This document shows, piece after piece, positions 1 through 8,839 of a DNA stretch of 64,000 nucleotides. Below the pieces are notes generated by a model. The model was given only the letters and a program-made list of their open reading frames with translations, was not told where the DNA came from and did no database searches. The first letter of the stretch is position 1. Each line of letters starts with the position of its first letter. The translations under genes and the position numbers were made by a program. Source of the stretch: Shewanella sp. CG12_big_fil_rev_8_21_14_0_65_47_15 (GTDB taxonomy: Bacteria; Pseudomonadota; Gammaproteobacteria; Enterobacterales; Shewanellaceae); contig NZ_PFGL01000021.1 in assembly GCF_002783505.1 (NCBI RefSeq), forward strand, positions 1-64,000, read 5' to 3'.

Positions 1-353
1 CCTTAAAAGCGGTCAATGAGGTTGGCGATAGCGATATGATTTTTGATATCGGCCCCGACAGCGCAGAAGCCTTAGCGAAAATCATTGAATCTGCGGGCAC
101 TATCGTGTGGAACGGCCCAGTGGGGGTGTTCGAGTTTGACCAATTTGGTGAAGGCACTAAGCGTATCGCAAAGGCGATTGCGGATTCAAAAGCCTTCTCT
201 ATTGCTGGCGGTGGTGACACTTTAGCTGCGGTGGATAAATACGGTATTGCCGATAAGGTCTCTTATATTTCCACTGGCGGCGGCGCTTTCCTCGAGTTCC
301 TCGAAGGTAAAGAATTACCCGCTGTGGCTATGCTTGAAAAGCGCGGTGCCTAA
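1..353 (+). CDS. pgk: Phosphoglycerate kinase, C-terminal part (truncated by window start)
   Basis: Glycolytic phosphoglycerate kinase, which transfers phosphate from 1,3-bisphosphoglycerate to ADP in the cytosol. The reading frame is open from base 3 and only the C-terminal third is present. It carries the typical segments [11 protein letters not shown] and [12 protein letters not shown], the glycine-rich nucleotide-binding loop, followed by the [18 protein letters not shown] tail that ends this family. The real start lies upstream of the window. fba follows about 200 bases later, the usual pgk-fba order of gamma-proteobacteria. Identification is from motif recognition and is very secure. 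Confidence 0.97.
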   Translation, partial: LKAVNEVGDSDMIFDIGPDSAEALAKIIESAGTIVWNGPVGVFEFDQFGEGTKRIAKAIADSKAFSIAGGGDTLAAVDKYGIADKVSYISTGGGAFLEFLEGKELPAVAMLEKRGA

Positions 354-367
354 GCAAAGATGAATAA

Positions 368-388
368 CGCGGCGCATAAGACGCCGCG
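368..388 (+). other. GC-rich hairpin between pgk and fba
   Basis: A perfect 7-bp inverted repeat CGCGGCG / CGCCGCG with a 7-base loop lies 15 bases after the pgk stop. No T-tract follows, so it is unlikely to be a strong intrinsic terminator. It may stabilise the pgk 3' end or act as a processing site between pgk and fba. The function is inferred. Confidence 0.5.
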
Positions 389-550
389 AATAAGCTAACT
401 AGGCTGTTATAAAAGTAAAAGAATTATAAAAAACCGTCCGTCTCTCTAAGGAATTAGCGGGGGCGGGCATAAAAATCCATCCAAACGATAGCGACCTCGG
501 TGACCAAGCGTTGCAGAATGTGACAGTCACCCTATTATTGGAGTTAAAAA

Positions 551-1618
551 ATGGCGTTAATTTCCCTACGACAACTACTCGACCACGCGGCAGAACATGG
601 ATACGGTGTGCCAGCGTTTAACGTAAACAACTTAGAACAGATGCGTGCGATCATGCAGGCGGCGGAAGCGACCGACAGCCCAGTGATTGTGCAAGCCTCT
701 GCGGGTGCGCGCAAATATGCCCGTCCTCAGTTCTTAAAATATCTGATGACCGCTGCCCTTGAGCAGTATCCCGATATCCCCGTCTGTATTCACCAAGACC
801 ACGGTACTGACCCTGATATCTGTCAGCGTTCTATTCAATTAGGCATGTCATCGGTGATGATGGACGGCTCGTTAATGGCGGATGGTAAAACTCCAGCGTC
901 TTACGAGTACAACGTCGATGTGACTCGCAGAACAGTTGCCTTCGCCCATGCTTGTGGTGTGTCTGTTGAAGGTGAAATCGGCTGTTTAGGTAGCCTAGAA
1001 ACGGGCCAAGCGGGTGAAGAAGATGGCATCGGTGCCGTGGGTACATTAAGCCACGACCAAATGCTGACTAGCCCAGAGGAAGCGGCGCGTTTCGTAGCCG
1101 ATACCCATGTGGATGCCTTAGCCATCGCTATCGGTACCAGCCACGGTGCTTACAAGTTCAGCCGTAAACCTACGGGTGATGTACTGCGAATCGATCGCAT
1201 CAAAGAAATCCATGCCCGCATTCCTAACACTCACTTAGTGATGCACGGTTCATCTTCAGTGCCGCAAGAATGGCTACAGATCATCAACCAATACGGTGGT
1301 CAAATTCCAGAAACCTACGGCGTGCCATTAGAAGAAATCGTTGAAGGCATCAAACACGGCGTGCGTAAAGTGAACATAGATACCGACCTACGTTTAGCGT
1401 CGACTGGCGCCGTGCGTAAATATTTGGCCGAACACCCAAGCGAGTTCGATCCACGTAAGTTCCTAAAAGCCTCTATGGATGCGATGGCAGATATCTGTAC
1501 GATTCGTTACGAAGCCTTCGGTTGTGCAGGTCAAGCATCTAAGATTAAACCATTGTCTTTACAGGCAATGTATAAAGCTTACCAATCGGGTGCCTTAGAT
1601 CCTAAGATCAACCTCTAA
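551..1618 (+). CDS. fba: Class II fructose-bisphosphate aldolase
   Basis: Zinc-dependent aldolase that interconverts fructose 1,6-bisphosphate with glyceraldehyde 3-phosphate and dihydroxyacetone phosphate. At 355 residues it fits the Calvin-cycle-type subgroup of class II enzymes rather than the E. coli FbaA subgroup. It opens [20 protein letters not shown] and contains the metal-binding HQDHG motif (near residue 82), VEGEIG, and the VNIDTDLR segment near residue 275 that binds substrate phosphate. The start has a usable ribosome site (TTGGAG, 7 bases upstream). It sits directly after pgk and ends in a strong terminator. Confidence 0.96.
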   Translation: MALISLRQLLDHAAEHGYGVPAFNVNNLEQMRAIMQAAEATDSPVIVQASAGARKYARPQFLKYLMTAALEQYPDIPVCIHQDHGTDPDICQRSIQLGMSSVMMDGSLMADGKTPASYEYNVDVTRRTVAFAHACGVSVEGEIGCLGSLETGQAGEEDGIGAVGTLSHDQMLTSPEEAARFVADTHVDALAIAIGTSHGAYKFSRKPTGDVLRIDRIKEIHARIPNTHLVMHGSSSVPQEWLQIINQYGGQIPETYGVPLEEIVEGIKHGVRKVNIDTDLRLASTGAVRKYLAEHPSEFDPRKFLKASMDAMADICTIRYEAFGCAGQASKIKPLSLQAMYKAYQSGALDPKINL

Positions 1619-1637
1619 GCTTAATGATTGTCAGAAG

Positions 1638-1663
1638 AAGCCCGCTTTTTAGCGGGTTTTTTT
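1638..1663 (+). terminator. Intrinsic terminator of fba
   Basis: Nine-pair stem AAGCCCGCT / AGCGGGTTT (one G-T pair) with a TTTT loop, followed by further T residues, starting 20 bases after the fba stop. Confidence 0.9.
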
Positions 1664-1756
1664 ATGCAAAAAATCGCTGAATTTTCATTTTTTAATCGTC
1701 AATGTTAATATTGCGCAGATTTTTTAGTGGATTAAACGGAACAGGAACGGATAAAC

Positions 1757-2494
1757 ATGAAGAAAGTACTGACCGCAGCGATATTAATGACTGCTCCTTT
1801 TATGGCGCATGCAGGTGCCGATTTTGTAAAAGGGGATAAGACATTTGCTGGTGAAGCTGAACTAGGTGCGACGTTAACCACAGGTAATACCGAAACCTCA
1901 TCCTATAAGGGCCGTTTAAACTTGAAGCATGAGCTGGGAGATTGGGAAAACCAGTACCTATTAGAAGGTTTATACAAAGAAGATACGGGGGCTGTCACGG
2001 CTAAACGTTATTTTGCGGGCGCGCAGGGTAACTACAAGATGACGGAACGTAGCTACTTGTTTGCCAATGCTAACTATGAGGTTGATCCTTTCACTGGTTA
2101 TGACTACACCTTATCGGGTGCTGCGGGTTATGGTCATAGACTCTATGACACCAGCAAGACCTTTTTAGATGTTGAAGTCGGTCCGGGTTATATCTATCAG
2201 CGCCTCGATTCGGAGCAAGCCCTGTTAGAAGGCACTGATTCGAATGACAGCGTCGTTGCCCATGGCGTGATCAACTTCGAAACAGAAATCACCGATACCT
2301 CTAAGTTTCAACAACGTTTTGTTGCCGACTATGGCGATAAATTAGATGCGCGTTCAGAAACCTCGTTAACGGCGAATATCATCGGTGCATTGGCGATGAA
2401 GTTTGCCATCATAGTGCGTTATAACAGTGAGCCATTGGACGATAAAAAGAGCACTGATACCGAAACCAACATGACACTGCTCTACGCATTCTAA
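1757..2494 (+). CDS. DUF481 outer-membrane beta-barrel protein
   Basis: 245-residue protein of the DUF481 (YdiY-like) family. Residues 1-19 are a signal peptide ending AHA, followed by alternating beta-strand segments rich in Tyr, Gly and Thr (ELGATLTTGNTETSSYKGRL, YLFANANYEVDPFTGYDYTL) and a C-terminal aromatic residue (LLYAF), the standard outer-membrane insertion signal. The family is thought to form a small barrel; substrate and function are unknown. It is monocistronic, with its own terminator and an upstream intergenic region of about 95 bases after the fba terminator. Confidence 0.88.
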   Translation: MKKVLTAAILMTAPFMAHAGADFVKGDKTFAGEAELGATLTTGNTETSSYKGRLNLKHELGDWENQYLLEGLYKEDTGAVTAKRYFAGAQGNYKMTERSYLFANANYEVDPFTGYDYTLSGAAGYGHRLYDTSKTFLDVEVGPGYIYQRLDSEQALLEGTDSNDSVVAHGVINFETEITDTSKFQQRFVADYGDKLDARSETSLTANIIGALAMKFAIIVRYNSEPLDDKKSTDTETNMTLLYAF

Positions 2495-2527
2495 TGTGTA
2501 ATGTACAAATGCGACTGATATAAAAAT

Positions 2528-2551
2528 AAAAGCACCGAGAGGTGCTTTTTT
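2528..2551 (+). terminator. Intrinsic terminator after DUF481 gene
   Basis: Nine-pair stem AAAAGCACC / GGTGCTTTT with a GAGA tetraloop and trailing T residues, 33 bases after the DUF481 stop. Confidence 0.9.
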
Positions 2552-2607
2552 ATTAGCTATTTTTGGACTAAGTTGACTGTACCTGCATTGATTCTTTATT
2601 AGCGAGA

Positions 2608-2651
2608 TCTGTAGTTATATAAAAATTAATGTTTTAAGCGTCTGTAGTTAT
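2608..2651 (+). repeat. 11-bp direct repeat upstream of nhaD
   Basis: TCTGTAGTTAT occurs exactly at 2608-2618 and 2641-2651, a 33-base period (about three helical turns), within the promoter region of nhaD. It could be a regulator half-site pair; no regulator can be assigned. Confidence 0.35.
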
Positions 2652-2742
2652 CGGGTAATGCATAGAAAATTGCGTTTTATCAACATTTGCTATCCCTAAG
2701 CTATGGTAATTTTTGAATTGATTTTCCACCAAGAGATGAACT

Positions 2743-4215
2743 TTGATGAAATTACTGCAGTTGTTTAAAAACAGTGGAGTGGCTTTTTTAAGCTTGTTCT
2801 GCGTTGCAATATTGAGCGGATTCTCACCTGCAGCTTGGGCTGCAACAGAAGGAATTGAACGACTTAATTTAACCGCCGCAGCCGTTGGCTATATTGCCCT
2901 ATGCGTGTTTGTTATTGCCTATTTATTGGTCATGGCGGAGGAGGCATTACACCTGCGTAAATCTAAGCCGGTGCTGGTGGCGGCGGGGATTATCTGGGGC
3001 ATGATAGGTTTTGTGTATGTACAAAACGGAATGTCAGAGATTTCGGAAACGGCATTCAAACATAACTTGTTGGAATACGCCGAACTCTTACTCTTCTTGC
3101 TGGTGGCGATGACGTATATCAATGCCATGGAGGAGCGCAATCTATTCGATGCTATCCGTAGTTGGTTAATCGGACGGGGTTTTAGCCTGAGGACAGTGTT
3201 TTGGTTAACAGGGTTTATGGCCTTCTTCATCTCCCCCGTTGCGGATAACCTTACCACGGCACTGCTAATGTGCGCCGTGGTGATGAAGGTCGGCGCAGGG
3301 CAACGAAAGTTTATTACCCTAGCCTGTATTAACATTGTCGTTGCGGCAAACGCGGGCGGCGCCTTTAGTCCCTTTGGTGATATCACGACGTTAATGGTGT
3401 GGCAAAAGGGTCTAGTGCACTTTGGCGATTTCTTCCATTTGTTTATTCCTGCCCTTGTGAACTTTGTCCTGCCGGCGGCCATTATGAGTGTGTTTATCCC
3501 GCACTTTGTGCCTGAGCCTGAAAAAGAGCATGTTTACACTAAACATGGGGCGAAACGGATAGTGGCTTTATTCCTACTGACGATTGCGAGTGCGGTGTGT
3601 GCCCATTCCTTCCTTGGCATGCCACCCGTACTCGGCATGATGACAGGTCTAGGCTTCCTGCAATTCTTTGGTTTTTATCTGCGTAAAACCTTCGATCGTT
3701 CGGTTGCCCGTGAACGTGAAAAGGCCGAGTTAAGGCAAGACAAATTGCGTCTGCAGCAGCTTGGCAGTGTGGTGCCCTTCGATGTCTTTAGCCGAATTTC
3801 TCGCGCCGAGTGGGATACCCTACTGTTCTTTTACGGTGTGGTGTTGTGTGTGGGCGGCCTTGGCTTTATGGGGTATTTGAGCTTAGTGTCTGAGGCCATG
3901 TATTCGCACTGGGATGTGACCTATGCCAACATCGCCGTGGGCCTATTGTCATCGGTTATTGATAACATTCCCGTGATGTTTGCTGTGCTGACCATGAATC
4001 CCGATATGGCCTTAGGCCAATGGCTATTAGTGACATTGACTGCGGGAGTCGGGGGCAGTTTGTTGTCTATCGGCAGTGCAGCTGGGGTGGCACTGATGGG
4101 CCAAGCCCGTGGGATCTATACCTTCGGAGCACATTTACGCTGGACACCTGTCATCGCCCTAGGTTATATCGCGAGCATTTGGATCCATATGTGGATAAAT
4201 TCGGCGATGTTTTAG
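2743..4215 (+). CDS. nhaD: Na+/H+ antiporter NhaD
   Basis: 490-residue inner-membrane sodium/proton antiporter of the NhaD family (ion transporter superfamily), which exchanges internal Na+ for external H+. The N-terminus (to about residue 33) resembles a cleaved signal peptide, followed by about a dozen hydrophobic helices. Conserved polar membrane motifs are visible: SPVADNLTTALL near residue 165 and NAGGAFSPFGDITTLMVW near residue 200, plus SSVIDNIPVMFA near residue 405, typical of this family and important for cation binding. Length matches Vibrio NhaD. It is a single gene with an own promoter region and a shared convergent terminator. Salt or pH regulation is plausible but not visible. 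Confidence 0.95.
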   Translation: MMKLLQLFKNSGVAFLSLFCVAILSGFSPAAWAATEGIERLNLTAAAVGYIALCVFVIAYLLVMAEEALHLRKSKPVLVAAGIIWGMIGFVYVQNGMSEISETAFKHNLLEYAELLLFLLVAMTYINAMEERNLFDAIRSWLIGRGFSLRTVFWLTGFMAFFISPVADNLTTALLMCAVVMKVGAGQRKFITLACINIVVAANAGGAFSPFGDITTLMVWQKGLVHFGDFFHLFIPALVNFVLPAAIMSVFIPHFVPEPEKEHVYTKHGAKRIVALFLLTIASAVCAHSFLGMPPVLGMMTGLGFLQFFGFYLRKTFDRSVAREREKAELRQDKLRLQQLGSVVPFDVFSRISRAEWDTLLFFYGVVLCVGGLGFMGYLSLVSEAMYSHWDVTYANIAVGLLSSVIDNIPVMFAVLTMNPDMALGQWLLVTLTAGVGGSLLSIGSAAGVALMGQARGIYTFGAHLRWTPVIALGYIASIWIHMWINSAMF

Positions 4216-4230
4216 GATTAATGGATCAAA

Positions 4231-4259
4231 AATAGAGGCATCCTAAGGATGCCTCTATT
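4231..4259. terminator. Bidirectional terminator between nhaD and the minus-strand lipoprotein gene
   Basis: Perfect 13-pair stem AATAGAGGCATCC / GGATGCCTCTATT with loop TAA. The A-rich flank on the left gives a T-run for minus-strand transcripts, so it may serve both converging units. Confidence 0.88.
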
Positions 4260-4283
4260 GATATTAAGCTCCGCTGAGCAGGG

Positions 4284-4811
4284 TTATTGGGGTAACACTT
4301 GGATTAAATCTAGGTCGTTACTCGCTTTAGCACCGTAGATTTGAATCGCGACCTTAACTTGGGCGACTGAGCCGCTTGGATCCTGCTGCTGCCAATCTAG
4401 GGCGGCTATTTCAAACTGATATTGACCTTCGGAAACTTCGGTTAACTTGCCACCGCATTCCTGCAGGCTATGGCATCGATAGTTTTGCGTCACATGCCAG
4501 CGTTTCCATGCCTTTGGATTGGTAGAGGTTTTATTCTTATCGGGAAAACCGAAATAGTAAATGTCATAATCTTTTGCCGCCGTGATGGCGTTTTTTTCGG
4601 CATCGGTTAATGCAAATACTAAGGTGCCCGTGTTGGGGTCAAACTGCTCCAGCGTTAGATTGATTTGCGCCGCCTCATCGATAGCCACAGTGTTTTCAAC
4701 TGGGGGAGGCGGTGGTGGAGGCGTCACATCCTCGGATTGATTATCGTCGCCGCCACAGGCAGCAAGGGTCAGCGTCGCTAAGGTTAACGTGAGTAATGGG
4801 TATTTCATCAC
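4284..4811 (-). CDS. Putative lipoprotein with proline linker
   Basis: 175-residue protein with a lipobox (LTLAACGG, Cys19), then an acidic patch and a seven-proline run (TPPPPPPPVENT, residues about 30-42) that probably spaces the folded domain from the membrane. The remaining 130 residues form an unrecognised domain with two cysteines (YRCHSLQECGG) that could form a disulfide. It begins 7 bases after the stop of the upstream cytochrome gene on the same strand, so the two are almost certainly co-transcribed and may act together as a periplasmic redox pair. No family name is recognised. Confidence 0.75.
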   Translation of the reverse strand: MMKYPLLTLTLATLTLAACGGDDNQSEDVTPPPPPPPVENTVAIDEAAQINLTLEQFDPNTGTLVFALTDAEKNAITAAKDYDIYYFGFPDKNKTSTNPKAWKRWHVTQNYRCHSLQECGGKLTEVSEGQYQFEIAALDWQQQDPSGSVAQVKVAIQIYGAKASNDLDLIQVLPQ

Positions 4812-4818
4812 CGCCTCC

Positions 4819-5640
4819 TTAATTGAAATGTCCAGTATGGCAAGTCGTACATTCCATGTCCGTTTTCACGCTCGCCGCCGAACCTAAGGTGCTGGTGCTA
4901 CCATGGCAAGTTTGACAATCCTGGGCCTCGGGGGAAGGTTTGCTGCCCAATAATCCCGCGATATTCTCACCCTGATAAGCGCGGTTGAGCAGATCAACGA
5001 GGTAATAGGTCATAGAGGCCGATAGGCGATAGCAGCGTTCTCCTTTGCTAGCGAAGGGCAGTCCAGATGCCTTTGACCAGTTACTGATAGAGGAATGACA
5101 TAACACACTCATGGCCTTAGATGAACTGCCTACTAGGGCGGTTTTTTCTGCGGTTGAGCCGATACCGCTCACAAACTCAGGGGAGGAAAGCGGCAAAGTG
5201 GTGTTTTCATAGTAGCGGAAGGTATTTGCAATCACGGCGTTATTCTGGCCATTAATATCATCTAAGATATTGACCAACATACCGATAGCATTGAGGTTGC
5301 CGCAGAGGGTGCCCTGGCCTGTCACCCCTGCAAAACCGTAACCCGCTAATGCCGTTGGTATACTGCTAAATTTGTCGGCATCGGCACTATTAGATTGCGC
5401 TAGCATAGTGATAACGGAGTGAAACACTTGATGCATGCAGCCGCCGCCCGTTTCATAGGCGAGTTTGGCTGTGGCCATAGGATCGAGTGGTACGTATTTG
5501 AGTTTTTCACCTAGTGCGAGTTGATACTGTCCATCCGCAGTTGTGGCTGCGAAGGCCGAAGTCCCCATCAGGGTTGCGCCAGCGGCGGCGGTGCTAATAC
5601 CAATAATGCGGCTAAGTGCTTGGCGTCGATTAATGCTCAT
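4819..5640 (-). CDS. Tat-exported split-Soret-type diheme cytochrome c
   Basis: 273 residues from the ATG at 5640, chosen because AGAGAGGA lies 8 bases upstream and because it places the twin-arginine signal (INRRQALSRI) at the N-terminus; an upstream in-frame ATG would add 13 residues. After the signal come a conserved GGGCMHQVF segment and a GQGTLCGNLNAIG segment, like the C_GCAxxG redox family that includes split-Soret cytochromes. Two heme-binding CxxCH motifs (CQTCH, CTTCH) sit in the last 30 residues. The protein is predicted to carry two hemes in the periplasm, possibly as a dimer. I recall a split-Soret cytochrome at this place in S. oneidensis. Partner electron carriers are unknown. 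Confidence 0.82.
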   Translation of the reverse strand: MSINRRQALSRIIGISTAAAGATLMGTSAFAATTADGQYQLALGEKLKYVPLDPMATAKLAYETGGGCMHQVFHSVITMLAQSNSADADKFSSIPTALAGYGFAGVTGQGTLCGNLNAIGMLVNILDDINGQNNAVIANTFRYYENTTLPLSSPEFVSGIGSTAEKTALVGSSSKAMSVLCHSSISNWSKASGLPFASKGERCYRLSASMTYYLVDLLNRAYQGENIAGLLGSKPSPEAQDCQTCHGSTSTLGSAASVKTDMECTTCHTGHFN

Positions 5641-6074
5641 TTTATCTATCCTCTCTTGGTCATTATTTTTATTTATCAAACGGTAAACTTAAGTTGATGG
5701 ACTAGATTCTAGGGGGGAGGGGGATAAATATTGTGATTTGAGGCGGGGGATATACGCTTGACTGTTTGGTATCAACAAAGCGTAAAAACAATCGATTTAT
5801 AGGATTAAACGATTGTCATATCAGTTATTCATGCGATTAAAGTGTGATTTATGTCCTGCAATTTATGGTATTTGTGTAGATTTATGCTCTATCTCCGTTT
5901 CCTTTAAGACCATTTATTCCTGTGAGCTTACGCAGATTTTCACTTGTTTTTAGGCTCTAGGGTGCCGCATCACGAAATTTAACTAATTGCGTCCTTGGGT
6001 TAGCAAGATCACAGTAATTATTAGTAATCTTGCATAGATTCCCATCAGTGTGTTGTCAGTTTGAGGAAAGGGAT
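5641..6074. other. Divergent intergenic region, cytochrome / ToxR-like regulator
   Basis: About 430 bases between the two divergent genes, AT-rich, with no convincing coding frame, RNA gene or repeat. It must hold both promoters. A G-run AGGGGGGAGGGGG lies at about 5711-5723. Confidence 0.6.
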
Positions 6075-6818
6075 ATGCAGTTGGGCGGTTGCTGGTTTGA
6101 TCGTGAGCGAGGCTTGCTGACCGAACAGGCCCACAACGAGTCTTGGCACCTTCCCCGCGCCGAGTTGCAGGTGCTCAGTTTGTTAGTAGATCACCGAGGG
6201 AAACTTGTTTCAAAGCATGCGCTTAAAACTGGTGACGGCGAAAGTCCGCCCTTGACTGATACGTCATTGGCGCGGGCCGTGTTTATGATCCGCTCCTTTC
6301 TAGGTCCCCAATATGAAGGTCTTATTGAGACGGTGAAGGGGCAAGGCTATCTACTGCACAGTGCCCATGGGCAGCGGGTTAAGAGCTTTCATTATCTTGG
6401 ACTGCAATCCTGGCCTTGGTGGAGTGTATTGCTCGTCTTTGGATTTATGCTGGCATTCACTGTTTTCTATCTCAACCGAATTGATCACAGTGTGCCGACC
6501 GAGCCGTTGATGTCGACTGAGTTGCCATTGGCCTCGGGTCAGCATGTGCGCCTGCACCTCTATGCCAATTCGAAGACCAATAATACCTTACTGTTTGAAC
6601 TGGGTGAGCGTCTGGGTCAAGGGTTAATTGCCTGCGGTAGTAGTGATTGGTCTGAGGTTTACTCTTCTTTATCCCATGATAAACAAGTGCTTAACATTAC
6701 CATGCGAGGTGATAAGCTTGGGCAGTCTGTCATTCGAAACCTCAAGATCAGTGACTTTAGACGGCCGAAGGAGTTTATCGATGTGAAGTGGCTGTTGGAG
6801 GTGGGGATCTGTGGCTAA
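6075..6818 (+). CDS. ToxR/CadC-like membrane-bound transcriptional regulator
   Basis: 247 residues. The ATG at 6075 is preferred over an upstream in-frame ATG (6030) because GAGGAAAGGG precedes it. Residues 1 to about 95 form an OmpR-type winged helix (LPRAELQVLSLLVDHRGKLV, then SLARAVFMIRSFL and ETVKGQGYLL, which are the recognition helix and wing). A single transmembrane helix follows (about 110-135), then a periplasmic domain of about 110 residues with two cysteines (LIACGS and the terminal GICG). ToxR and CadC proteins signal directly from the periplasm to DNA without phosphorylation. The stop overlaps the next gene by 8 bases, the arrangement of toxRS and marT-fidL. Target genes unknown. 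Confidence 0.85.
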   Translation: MQLGGCWFDRERGLLTEQAHNESWHLPRAELQVLSLLVDHRGKLVSKHALKTGDGESPPLTDTSLARAVFMIRSFLGPQYEGLIETVKGQGYLLHSAHGQRVKSFHYLGLQSWPWWSVLLVFGFMLAFTVFYLNRIDHSVPTEPLMSTELPLASGQHVRLHLYANSKTNNTLLFELGERLGQGLIACGSSDWSEVYSSLSHDKQVLNITMRGDKLGQSVIRNLKISDFRRPKEFIDVKWLLEVGICG

Positions 6819-7341
6819 ATGGCTAAAATGGACGATTAATTTGACTATCCTATCGGCCTTAATTGCGGCCTGCGGGGTGATCTATCTACAGTCGGTTTCC
6901 AATAAGGCGGTGATCCTCAATTGCAGCTCTGAACTGTTCGACCGCCATGGACAACATGAGGACGATGGTAAATTTTATCTGTTAGTGGATGTGCTTATCT
7001 CGTCGGGTAACGCCCAGATTAACTATCGCTATTTTAACCTCGACGGTAGCAGTGCGGGCATGATCTTAATGCAGGGTGAAGTGCAGAGCATGGAGCCTAA
7101 CAGTATGACCTATAATGTCTCGGTCAAGACTAAGACTGAATCAGAGGGGGTGGATAAGAAGGCTTGGCCTGAGCATATGAAGTACCTCTCATATATCAGC
7201 AGTTTACACTTTAGCAAATCTGGCAAGCACAATATGAGTATTGAAATACTCCACAGTGATACCAGCAAAGATTATGCCGTCGTCTTGTTTCAGCCAAGCA
7301 ATACTGTCTGCGGCTGTCGAATCGTAAATAGCCGAATTTAA
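6811..7341 (+). CDS. FidL/ToxS-like membrane partner protein
   Basis: 176 residues from a GTG start preceded by a strong GGAGGTGGGG ribosome site inside the upstream gene. Residues 8-27 form one membrane anchor (LTILSALIAACGVIYL); the rest is periplasmic with Cys residues LNCSS near the start and a VCGCRIV tail. Size, topology and translational coupling to a ToxR-like gene match FidL and ToxS proteins, which bind and stabilise their regulator's periplasmic domain. The assignment rests on context and topology, as sequence similarity in this family is low. Cysteines in both partners could allow disulfide-based sensing (inference). Confidence 0.65.
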   Translation: MAKWLKWTINLTILSALIAACGVIYLQSVSNKAVILNCSSELFDRHGQHEDDGKFYLLVDVLISSGNAQINYRYFNLDGSSAGMILMQGEVQSMEPNSMTYNVSVKTKTESEGVDKKAWPEHMKYLSYISSLHFSKSGKHNMSIEILHSDTSKDYAVVLFQPSNTVCGCRIVNSRI

Positions 7342-7435
7342 TCAGTGTATTTAGGTTAGTTTCAGTTTAGATTATGTTTTATCTCCACAGTTTTACCGCT
7401 ATGGATCCATTTAGTGAGGGGCGTAACAGGTTTTT

Positions 7436-8839
7436 GTGTCTAAGATCCGAGTAAAGCAAGAAGAATCCCTGTCGATTAAGTTCAGTCATCAGATGGAAAA
7501 GGGTGATAATCGCCAGCTCGACCTCTATTTCTTTCTGCCAAAGGAAATGGGCATAGGTTCCCATACCTTAAACGAAGAAGAATATTACTACAGCTCGATT
7601 GTCGGACGGCGTTCCTATTATTCCGAAGGTCTGCACTTGCCCTTAGTGCAAGGTCGATTTGCCAGTCTTAACCGGCGCACCGTCGAAGAGTTTAGATTGT
7701 ACTTAAACTTATTTGCCTATCAGTTTGCGGTCGCGGTTGAAAACGATGTTAAGGAACTGGGCCAACTTACCGATGTAACCCACTTTTATTTCGCCCTCGA
7801 TGAGCTGCGCGAGCAAATTACTCAGTTACTTAAAAAGTTTCGCCGCAATGAACCCGGCGATCCTAAGTGGAAATCCTACTTCGAAAATGCAGATAACTAC
7901 CTGTCATGGTTTTGTGAGCAGCAATTGCTTAAAGTGCTCGCCTATGCGACGCGCAGCAGTGATTTCAATGATATTCAAGAGCGGGTGTTGACCCTCTGTC
8001 GGAATGAATGCGCCTATCGGGACGCGAACAATTACAACTCGGCTCAAACTAAGCAAGATCCTAATCGTATTTCGAATAAGATGTTGCTGCTACGCCGTTT
8101 GATCCAGCAAGGGGTGGTGCTGAAGGAAGAGTTAAAGCCGCTGGGCATTGGCCTTAAGAAATTCACCACGGGCTTGGCGACGGCCCTAGTGATGCTTGTC
8201 GTCTCGGCACTTATCATTGAGGCACAGGGCGCATTCAGTGGGTTTACGATCGCACTGGTGTTGACACTCGCGGTAATTTACGGTTTTAGGGAAATCTTTA
8301 AGGATGACGTACGCAATGCGATGTGGCGTTTTATCCAACGTGGTCGCCCCCGTTGGAGCCGTATTTTGCGGGATACGACCAGTCAGGCCGTTATTGCTAA
8401 GCAATTAGTATGGCTAGAATTTATGCGTCAGCAGGATTTACCCGATAAGGTCAGTGAGATCCTAAAGCACAGGCATAGCCAAAATAAGGTCGACGCCGAG
8501 ATCCTGCATTATAAGATCGCCACTAAAGTGAATCAGAGTGAGTTCCAGGCGGGTTATTCGACTATTCAAGAACAAGTCAATTTCAGTTTTGTGCCCTTTG
8601 CCCGCTATCTAGAGCGGGGCAAGGCCAAAATTTATAAGGAAATAGAGGGCAAGATCAGCCATGAGTCCGTGGAGCGGCGCTATCAAGTGAACTTGATTTT
8701 AGTGCTGCGGGATGGGCGAGAGGCGCCGCAATATTTCCGCTATAAGATCACTATGAACCGTTCGACCATCATTGAAATTACCCAGAGTCAGTTGCCTGAC
8801 TCGATAAATCCCTCAACCCCTAAGGATGATGACGAGTAA
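7436..8839 (+). CDS. Conserved hypothetical protein with two central membrane helices
   Basis: 467 residues from GTG 7436, with only a weak CAGG upstream. Residues 1-245 look soluble and mixed alpha/beta, rich in charged residues. Residues about 247-285 hold two hydrophobic helices (LATALVMLVVSALIIEA and FTIALVLTLAVIYGF) with a very short connection, so both ends face the same side, probably the cytosol. A C-terminal soluble domain follows. I recognise no family. It lies 94 bases after the ToxR/FidL-like pair on the same strand and could be its co-transcribed output or target. It overlaps the converging sensor gene by 20 bases at the 3' end. Confidence 0.72.
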   Translation: MSKIRVKQEESLSIKFSHQMEKGDNRQLDLYFFLPKEMGIGSHTLNEEEYYYSSIVGRRSYYSEGLHLPLVQGRFASLNRRTVEEFRLYLNLFAYQFAVAVENDVKELGQLTDVTHFYFALDELREQITQLLKKFRRNEPGDPKWKSYFENADNYLSWFCEQQLLKVLAYATRSSDFNDIQERVLTLCRNECAYRDANNYNSAQTKQDPNRISNKMLLLRRLIQQGVVLKEELKPLGIGLKKFTTGLATALVMLVVSALIIEAQGAFSGFTIALVLTLAVIYGFREIFKDDVRNAMWRFIQRGRPRWSRILRDTTSQAVIAKQLVWLEFMRQQDLPDKVSEILKHRHSQNKVDAEILHYKIATKVNQSEFQAGYSTIQEQVNFSFVPFARYLERGKAKIYKEIEGKISHESVERRYQVNLILVLRDGREAPQYFRYKITMNRSTIIEITQSQLPDSINPSTPKDDDE

